From Desmonostoc geniculatum HA4340-LM1 (GTDB taxonomy: Bacteria; Cyanobacteriota; Cyanobacteriia; Cyanobacteriales; Nostocaceae): 64,000 bases of DNA. Of this stretch, positions 1 to 8,000 are shown in pieces. Location of the stretch: contig JAHHHB010000009.1 in the NCBI GenBank assembly GCA_019359545.1, positions 62,001 to 126,000 on the forward strand, in the 5' to 3' direction. The translations under genes were made by a program, and so were the position numbers. Every line of letters begins with the position of its first letter. The stretch's first letter is position 1. Below the pieces are notes generated by a model. The model had not been told where the DNA came from and made no database searches. It saw nothing but the letters and a program-made list of their open reading frames with translations.

Positions 1-3000
1 TACAGCATCAGGCGATCGCTCTACTCGCGCTTCAAATAGTTGATGAATGCACGTTTGCTGCGGGTAATCTGCTTGAGTTTGATTCCACTCCACTAATAAT
101 TTTTGGCGCTCACCAGGTGTTAAAAGAGGTAAATCTGCAACTTTACAATCTGGATTAGCAACAATCCCTGCAACTAAAGTCTGAAAATGTTCTCCGATGC
201 GAGAGATAGTAGCAGCGTCAAATAAGTCAGTGCTGTATTCAAACCAACCACTAATCCCATCTGGCGTTTCAAATAGTTCTAGGAACAAATCGAACTTGGC
301 TGTACCATTGTGTTCCAAACGATGGTTGATGTTTATACCAGAAAGTTCCAGAGCTTGCATAGGTACATTTTGCAGCGCAAAGCAGATTTGGAACAAGGGA
401 TGACGGCTCAAATCCCGCTCTGGTTCTAGTTCCTCCACCAGCTTCTCAAAGGGGATGTCTTGATGAGCATAAGCTTCTAAGGTCACTTCTCGTACTTGCT
501 TGAGCAACTGGCAAAAACTCGGAGAGCCGGAAAAATCGCTGCGTAATACTAAAGTGTTAACAAAGAATCCAATTAAATTCTCAATTTGTTGGTGGTGACG
601 GTTGGCAATTAAAGAACCTACGAAGATATCTTCGCTACTCGTATAGCGGAATAGCAGTGTTTGGAATGCTGCTAAAAGCGTCATATATAAAGTAACTCCC
701 TCCTGCTGGCTGAACCGAGTTACTGCCTCGCTGAGAGATTTGGAGAGTGCTAAAGGTTGACGCGCCCCGCGATAAGTTTGGATTGCTGGACGGGGGCGAT
801 TGCTTGGTAACTGCAAAATGGGCAAATCTGCTAACTGCTGCTTCCAGTAGGCTAGTTGTTCTGATATGACTTTTCCTTGCAACCATTGCCGTTGCCATAC
901 AGCAAAGTCTGCATACTGAATGGTCAGTTCAGCTAGGGGAGAAGGTAAACCATTGGCGAAAGTCTGATATAGCAATGTCAATTCTCGAAACAACACGCCC
1001 ACAGACCAACCGTCAAAAACAATGTGGTGAATGCTCAAAAGCAGTAGATATTCCTCTGCATCTAACTGCAATAGAGTTGTTCGCAATAACGGCCCGCGGT
1101 TGATATTAAAAGGCTGCTGGAACTCTTCAATCATCAACCGCTGAATTTCTATATCTTTTTGTGATTCAGACAGCAAACGCAAATCTACCAAATGTATAGG
1201 TACACTCAGAGCCGGAGCAATAATTTGTACAGGTTGCCCATTTGATGAAGCAAAAGTGGTGCGGAAAACTTCGTGTCGCCGAACAATTTCGTTGATGCTT
1301 TGTTCTAAAGCTTTCAGATTTACCTGACCAAACAGGCGAAAAGTTTGGGGAAAATTGTAAAAGGGACTGTCAGGTAACAACTGTTCTAGAAACCATAATC
1401 GCTGCTGGGCAAAGGAAAGAGGCAAGTTTTGGTTCCGGGTTACAGGTGGGATCGCCCAAGTCTGCCATTCGGGATTTTGCTTTAGTTGTGTCTCGATACT
1501 TTCAGCCAAGCTGGCAACAGTAGGCGCATCAAATAAACGCCGCAATGGTAAATCTAATTGATAGGTATCTCGAATACGAGAGATTACCTGAGTCGCTAGC
1601 AGTGAGTGTCCTCCAATCTCAAAAAAGTTATCGCAGACACTAATTTGCTCCAATCTCAAAACTTCCACCCAAATTTTTGCTAGTACTTCCTCAACAGTGG
1701 TACGAGGTGGAACAAAATCTTGCTCCAGATTCCGGCCAGTGCGATCGGGTGCTGGTAGGGAGCGACGATCTACTTTCCCATTTGGTGTTAGTGGCAATGC
1801 ATTTAACATTACAAAACTGGAAGGCAGCATATAATCTGGCAACTTTTCTTGGAGAAATCTACGAAGATTGCCACTTATTGTCCTTTGTAAGATTTTCCAT
1901 AGATGTTGGGTTTCTAAGATATGTTCTATGCTTTGGTGAAAGAGGGTTTTTTCGGTAGGCGTTAGAGTCAATTGAATACCAGCCCGCTTCCCTTGATTCC
2001 AAGCAACGCTGCCATTTACCCATAGTTCTTCTGATGTCACTGGCAACCGTAGACAAAGACGGACGCGCTTACCTCTAGCCCAACTCAATGACACTCCTAC
2101 CAAGCAAACGCCACTATCGGAGATATCCTCTGTTTGTAGTTCTACTATCCGGTTGTCATCAGTTTCCACTCTACAAACACTTTCATAAGGCACTCGTTCT
2201 GGAATCAAGCTGGAAACAATATAACTGACTAGGCGCTTGTCCCCAGGCACATCTTCGCGTGCTATAACTACAGCTTCGCACACGTCAGGATGCTGCAACA
2301 GCATTGCTTCGATTTCCCCCAACTCAATGCGGAAGCCGCGAATCTTCACCTGCTGGTCTATCCGACCCAGGTATTCAATATTCCCATCTGGTAAGTAGCA
2401 AGCTAAGTCACCTGTTTTATACAAGCGATGCGATTTTGCATAGGGATTGAGAATAAAGCGTTGGGCAGTGAGATCGGGTCGATTGAGGTAACCTCTAGCT
2501 AAACTATCGCCACCAATGTAAAGCTCTCCTGAAACACCGATAGGAACTGACTTTAATTCTGCATCGAGTATGTAGATTTGGGTGTTAGCTATGGGACGGC
2601 CTATAGATGGATAAGTAGGCCAGGAATCAGGATCTCGATCTAATGTCAAAGCCGTTACCACATGGGTTTCTGATGGCCCGTAGTGATTATGAAATGAGCA
2701 GTGTGGCAGCGATTTGAATAATTTGACAATGGATGGGGTGATTTGCAGTTGCTCACCAGTGGTAGTAACTTCTTTTAAACTGGTAAATAATTCCAACTGA
2801 GATACAGCCATTTCTGCCATTTGCTGTAGTACGACAACAGGCAGAATGACTTTTTCAATCTCTTGACTCTGAATAAAGCGAGCTAAAGCTATGGTGTCCC
2901 GACGCAAGTTTTCTGAGATGAGAAATAGAGTTCCTCCTGAACACCAAGCAGCAAACATCTCATGAAAGCTGGCATCAAAGCTCAAAGAGGCAAATTGCAG

Positions 3001-5031
3001 GGTACGTACACCTGTTAATAGTGAGTTTAAGTGCCATTGGAGTAAATTCACTAAAGGACGATGGGCTAAACAAATGCCTTTCGGTCTGCCTGTAGAACCA
3101 GAAGTGTAGATGATATAGGCTAAATTCTCTGCTGTTACTTCACTAGAGGGATTTTCCTGACTATATTGGCCTATCTTGTCCCAGTCAGTATCTAAACAGA
3201 TAATCTGCGCTTTGGTTTGAGGAAGCTCTGTTAATAGTTGTTGTTGAGTAAGTAATATTGATACTTGAGTATCCTCAAGGATAAACGCTAGGCGTTCCTT
3301 AGGATAAGCCGAATCCATTGGTACATAAGCCCCGCCAGTTTTGAGAACTGCCAAAACTGCGATCGCCATTTCCAGGTTTCTTTCTGTGCAGATTCCTATG
3401 GGCATATCTGGTTTAACACCTAGCGAATCGCTACGCGACAGCTTCGCTGAACGCAGGTAGTGTGCTAACTGGTTCGCCTGGTGATTGAGCTCTCGGTAAG
3501 TGAGTGAAGATTGTTGGTGGTTTTGTGCCTCTTTAAAGACTACTGCTATGGCATCTGGCGATCGCTCTACCTGCTCTTCAAACAGTTGATGAACGCATTT
3601 ATCTAATGCGTAATCCCTACTAGTATCATTCCAAGTTTCTACTAGTTCTTCATGCTCATTTTCTAGTAATATATTCAGCTGATAAAAATACTCACATCCT
3701 TGACTAATTTGATTTGCTAAAAATAGCAATCTTTCCAAAGAATTTATATCTGTAAAATATTTTTGATTATAAAATATTTCTATTTCTAGATTATCATTGA
3801 AGTCGTTAATTACAAGATGAACTTCATTGTCTGCAAAAGAATTGTGAACAGTTAATCTAGAAGAAGCTTCAGTAATAGGGATATTCAGAATGCTGAAGTT
3901 ATAAAAATTATAGAAAAATTTTAATTGTTCATCCTTTAAATAGTTTCTTTGCAACAGAACTGAAATATTTTGAAGATTGTCTAGTTGTTTACGATAGTTT
4001 TTTATGTATAAAATATAATCACTTATGCTTGATTTATTTCCGATATTTTGTTGGGGTATAACAATAGGAACTGATTGGTAAATACAGCCTAAAATATTCA
4101 GCAAATGCTCATCTCTTTTGCCAAAAATATCGTAAAATACAAAATCTGCTGGTGCTTGTAAATATTTACTTAAATAAATGCCATAAACAGCCCTAAAAAA
4201 TGTAGCAATACTACATTTATTTAATTGGCAATATTTTCTAATTTGTGCTAGCTCATTTCCTGCAATTTGTACTTTTCTTGATTTAGCCTTGTTTTCTGTT
4301 TCGATTTTGATATAAGGCGTAATGGGAATAACCTTACTTAACGTTTCTAGCCAATACTGCTGAATCTCTGGAGTATCAAATCTAGTAACATAATCGTCAG
4401 TAAAATCATGAAAAGAATTTTCATCAAATTTTTGAGGGTTATTGCCTATTTTTAAATCTTGATAGACTTTTCCAACTCTTTCAAAAAAAACTTTCCCAGA
4501 ATATCCATCAAAAAGGATATGAGGCGCACCTAAAATAGCTGTATAGTTACCCTGTTTATCTTTGACTAAGATATTTTTAAATAAATCATTTTTTTGTAAT
4601 TTCAACTTATTTTTAATCTTTTCTTCGACAATTTGCTGTAAACTAAAATGAGTAGAACTAACTGCTAAATCGATAAATTCAAAATTAACATCAGTATTGC
4701 GATCGACAAACTGAAAAGGTTCGCCTTTATAAAACACGAACCTAGTTTTAGTAATATCATCTTTTTGACATACTATTTTTATTGACTGTTCCCAAATAAA
4801 TCGATCTAAATTTTGTGATAAATTTACCGAAATTCCTAAACTAAAAATAGTGCTATCTGGATGAAGCATATTATCCAGATATAAATCTCTCTGTGTAGTT
4901 GTTAATCGTGAGATTTTTCCAATCCTTGAAGGTTCAAAAGGCTCAGCTAGTATAGTTCCTTTTACCAAAGCCATGAAGACTTCAGAAATTGAGATATTAG
5001 AAACATTTGTAGCTTGATAATTGTTAATCAT
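1..5031 (-). CDS. Non-ribosomal peptide synthetase with PilZ-interrupted adenylation domain (partial, runs off left edge)
   Basis: Multimodular peptide synthetase; 1677 codons are in the window, read without a stop from ATG at 5031, and the C-terminus is missing. Domain order: a divergent N-terminal condensation domain (about 1-480; PHILFDG at 170-176), an adenylation domain (A3 YTSGSTGRPKG near 642-652, A8 GRIDQQVKIRGFR near 889-901, A10 PNGKVD with Lys1086), a PCP (GGHS, phosphopantetheine Ser1143), a second condensation domain (HHIVFDG, 1335-1341) and the beginning of a second adenylation domain. Between A8 and A9 (LPDYMLPSSF, 1064-1073) lies a PilZ-like domain, about 942-1040, with DISDSG (969-974) and the usual closing pattern G-x-V-x-W ... 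G-x-R-x-G-I. The gene follows the sensor kinase gene after 37 bp on the same strand, so they are probably co-transcribed. The product and amino acid specificities are unknown. Confidence 0.93.
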   Translation of the reverse strand, partial: MINNYQATNVSNISISEVFMALVKGTILAEPFEPSRIGKISRLTTTQRDLYLDNMLHPDSTIFSLGISVNLSQNLDRFIWEQSIKIVCQKDDITKTRFVFYKGEPFQFVDRNTDVNFEFIDLAVSSTHFSLQQIVEEKIKNKLKLQKNDLFKNILVKDKQGNYTAILGAPHILFDGYSGKVFFERVGKVYQDLKIGNNPQKFDENSFHDFTDDYVTRFDTPEIQQYWLETLSKVIPITPYIKIETENKAKSRKVQIAGNELAQIRKYCQLNKCSIATFFRAVYGIYLSKYLQAPADFVFYDIFGKRDEHLLNILGCIYQSVPIVIPQQNIGNKSSISDYILYIKNYRKQLDNLQNISVLLQRNYLKDEQLKFFYNFYNFSILNIPITEASSRLTVHNSFADNEVHLVINDFNDNLEIEIFYNQKYFTDINSLERLLFLANQISQGCEYFYQLNILLENEHEELVETWNDTSRDYALDKCVHQLFEEQVERSPDAIAVVFKEAQNHQQSSLTYRELNHQANQLAHYLRSAKLSRSDSLGVKPDMPIGICTERNLEMAIAVLAVLKTGGAYVPMDSAYPKERLAFILEDTQVSILLTQQQLLTELPQTKAQIICLDTDWDKIGQYSQENPSSEVTAENLAYIIYTSGSTGRPKGICLAHRPLVNLLQWHLNSLLTGVRTLQFASLSFDASFHEMFAAWCSGGTLFLISENLRRDTIALARFIQSQEIEKVILPVVVLQQMAEMAVSQLELFTSLKEVTTTGEQLQITPSIVKLFKSLPHCSFHNHYGPSETHVVTALTLDRDPDSWPTYPSIGRPIANTQIYILDAELKSVPIGVSGELYIGGDSLARGYLNRPDLTAQRFILNPYAKSHRLYKTGDLACYLPDGNIEYLGRIDQQVKIRGFRIELGEIEAMLLQHPDVCEAVVIAREDVPGDKRLVSYIVSSLIPERVPYESVCRVETDDNRIVELQTEDISDSGVCLVGVSLSWARGKRVRLCLRLPVTSEELWVNGSVAWNQGKRAGIQLTLTPTEKTLFHQSIEHILETQHLWKILQRTISGNLRRFLQEKLPDYMLPSSFVMLNALPLTPNGKVDRRSLPAPDRTGRNLEQDFVPPRTTVEEVLAKIWVEVLRLEQISVCDNFFEIGGHSLLATQVISRIRDTYQLDLPLRRLFDAPTVASLAESIETQLKQNPEWQTWAIPPVTRNQNLPLSFAQQRLWFLEQLLPDSPFYNFPQTFRLFGQVNLKALEQSINEIVRRHEVFRTTFASSNGQPVQIIAPALSVPIHLVDLRLLSESQKDIEIQRLMIEEFQQPFNINRGPLLRTTLLQLDAEEYLLLLSIHHIVFDGWSVGVLFRELTLLYQTFANGLPSPLAELTIQYADFAVWQRQWLQGKVISEQLAYWKQQLADLPILQLPSNRPRPAIQTYRGARQPLALSKSLSEAVTRFSQQEGVTLYMTLLAAFQTLLFRYTSSEDIFVGSLIANRHHQQIENLIGFFVNTLVLRSDFSGSPSFCQLLKQVREVTLEAYAHQDIPFEKLVEELEPERDLSRHPLFQICFALQNVPMQALELSGININHRLEHNGTAKFDLFLELFETPDGISGWFEYSTDLFDAATISRIGEHFQTLVAGIVANPDCKVADLPLLTPGERQKLLVEWNQTQADYPQQTCIHQLFEARVERSPDAV
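1911..2208 (-). other. PilZ domain embedded in NRPS adenylation domain
   Basis: Residues about 942-1040 of the NRPS. Seen: an N-terminal ERVPYES stretch, then DISDSG matching the PilZ signature [D/N]xSxxG, then GKRVRLCLRLP, VNGSVAWNQGKRAGIQL and a terminal helix TEKTLFHQSIEHIL, all in PilZ order. The N-terminal RxxxR motif that clamps cyclic di-GMP is incomplete: Arg946 is present but the residue four before it is Leu942. Flanking A8 and A9 motifs are intact and in frame, so this is a true insertion and not a fusion at a domain border. The position is the known site for embedded methyltransferase and similar domains in interrupted A domains. Ligand binding is an inference. Confidence 0.85.
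3423..3455. repeat. Short dispersed palindromic repeat inserted in frame in NRPS
   Basis: A GC-rich, partly palindromic stretch (contains TCGCTACGCGACAGCTTCGC) that resembles small dispersed repeats of Nostoc genomes. It encodes residues about 526-537 of the NRPS, adding about nine residues (AKLSRSDSL region) between the A1 motif helix and the GVKPD strand, where adenylation domains usually read LRSLGVKPD. The reading frame is preserved. Confidence 0.6.
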
Positions 5032-5068
5032 GATGATGAGTTAATGGTAAGGTTTTTAAGTAACTAAT

Positions 5069-8000
5069 TTATAACTTTTTTTGACTTACTGAAAGTTCAA
5101 TTATGAACTCAGTTCCTTCTTCTGGTACTGAGTTACAACTGATTTTTCCTCCATGCTTTTCTACAATAATTGTGTAGCTAATAGATAATCCTAAACCAGT
5201 ACCTTTGCCAATAGGTTTAGTAGTAAAGAAAGGATTAAAAATCTGAGAAAGTATATCCGATGTCATACCATAACCATTATCAGCAATGCGAATAGCTAGC
5301 AGATTTTGCTCTAATAACTCAGTAGTTATTTTGATATAAGCTGGATTAAGTTCAACTTCCTCCAATGAACGACGAGAGTTATAATCTTCCAAAGCATCAA
5401 TAGCATTAGCTAACAAATTCATAAATACTTGGTTCAGCTGACTTGGATAACAATCTACTAACGGTAAAGAACCATAATTTTTGATAATTTGAATCTTAGA
5501 ATTGGCTGATTCCGTTTTGAGTCGATGTTGCAAGATTAGCAAGGTACTATCAATACCTTCATGAATATTAACTGGCTTCATTTCTGCTTCATCCAAACGG
5601 GAGAAGTTACGTAAGCTCAGAACTATCTGCCGGATGCGATCGGCTCCAACTTTCATTGAAGATAGTAATTTGGGTAAGTCTTCAATCAAAAATTGCAAAT
5701 CTATATCCTCTTGTTCTGCAAGCATTTGAGGAGTTAGATTGGGAGAAATTTTGTGATAAATTTTAATGAGATGCAATATATCCTCAATGTATTGATTAGC
5801 ATGAGAAATGTTACCATAGATAAAATTGATTGGGTTATTAATCTCATGAGCTATACCAGCAACTAATTGACCTAAACCAGACATTTTTTCTCTTTGAATC
5901 ATCTGTAACTGTGTTGCTTGTAGTTGCTTTAGTGTAAATTCTAATTTTTGTGCTTGTTCTTCTAAACACACATTTTTTTCATGTAATTCCTGTGTTCTTT
6001 CTTCTACTTTTAGTTCCAGATTTTTGCTATAATTCTCTAATTGCTGGTTAGCATGTTGTAAATTATCATTTAGTTTCGATAGATTAGTATACAGCTTGGC
6101 ATTCTCAATAGAAATAGCTGCTTGAGAGGCAAGAATTTTTACAACTTCTAAACGTTCAGTAGTAAATGCATTCGTTGTTAAGTTATTTTGCAGATACAGA
6201 ATTCCGATAAGTTTACTTTGATGAATTATTGGTGTACATAAGACTGACTTACATTTATTCTGAATAATATAAGGATCGCTAGTAAATTTTCCTTCCGAAC
6301 TAGCATCACCAATAACAACACTTTCTTTAGTTATCATCACATAATTTAGTATAGATATTGGCACGTATAGACTATTATCTAAAGATGAGGAAGTTTCCAA
6401 AAATATTTCATTTTTGTTAACTCCCACAAATGCCTCTATTACCATCTGACCATTTTTTTCTAAAAGGAAGCAGCTAGTTTGTGACCCAGCATTTTCCATA
6501 ACAATTTTCATCAACTTAGCTAGCAAGTCATCTAGCATGATTTCACTAGAAATAGCTTGGGAAGCTTTAAAAACTGTAGATAAATCAAAAGATGCCAAAT
6601 TATTGATTTTGTTTGAAGTAGTTCGCAAGCTAGCCTTGAAACTAGATGATTCTTGATTTATTCTTAATGGGCAATAATCGGGGTATTTTGACTCTAAATC
6701 ATTGACTTTTGCGATCGCTCCCCAACGTATATAAGCATGATAAGATTCTCTGAGGTAGAAGAACGCCTGCTGATCTCTACCACGGTAAAAGTAAAATTCT
6801 GCTGCTAACTCGTTGGCTAGTGCTTCTTCTTGAACATATCCCTGTTCTTTTGCTCCTTGAATAGCTAGCTCATAATACTCCATAGCTATAAAGGTTTGCC
6901 CTAAAATTCGTGCTTTTTCTGCCGACACCAGATCAAATTTATGCTGATAGTTAGCAGGAGCGCGATCAGCCCATAACCGCATTTTTTCCTGATTGGTATT
7001 GATAACAGCTAGATATTCTTCTTGAATCTTAGGTTCAATATTTGGATATAAAGCAATTAGAGCTAATGAATAGTATAGGTTGTGGATGCCAACTGTCATC
7101 ATCCCCATGACACTATGTATATATTCTGAAGCTAATTTGGCATTATCAATTGCTTGAGTGTAATCTTTAAATAAGTAAGAAAGAATTATTTTGGCAACAT
7201 AAGCAGCAAATAAAGAAGTAGCATTATTCGTACTTGTTAGATATGGTAGCATTGCTACTTCATTAAAACTATCACCAACTAAAAGATGTTTTTTTTCTGA
7301 AAAGTCTTGCAAATTCAGTGCTAGTTGATGCCAGATTTTAATGTAGTTGATAGGAAAATCTAGTTGAAATTTTTCTAGTAATTTAATATATGATTTTTGT
7401 TGATTAGCCACTGATTCAAGTTGTTCTCCTCTAAAAAATATATGACCGCAATAGTGAACAGAGCAATAACCAGCGTATTCTAAATCTCCAATTTCTAAAG
7501 CGCTTTGAATTCCTTCTTGCAATGGAGAAATTGTTTCTCTAAGATGCTCTTTCCAATGAATAGTAAAACCATAAAATGGTGCGTATACTTTACTTTTAAG
7601 TTGAATATTTTGGAATTGATATAATATTTTCCAAGCTATTTGACCAGAGTGATATCCAGCATCAATATTTTCAAGATAGCCACACAAAAGCATCCCATAA
7701 TAAGCATATCCGTGAGCTGCCAAAGCTGAATGGCCATGTTCAATACAGAGATTGACAACAGTTAAGATTATCTGTGGGAAAGTTGTCTTTGTCGGGTTAG
7801 TAATAAAAGCAGCACCAGCAATAGTAACAAGGATTTTTAAAGCTGCAAGTATGTAAGGATCTTTGACAACTGGAAAATTTTCTAAATCTTCAAGTTGGGG
7901 TAAATTAGCTATAGTACTTTGCTTATTTGGTGCCGCTGACAGCGTAACCCCCAACTTTGCAATCGCTTCTAGTCCAGTATCAATGGCTTTAAGCATCTGA

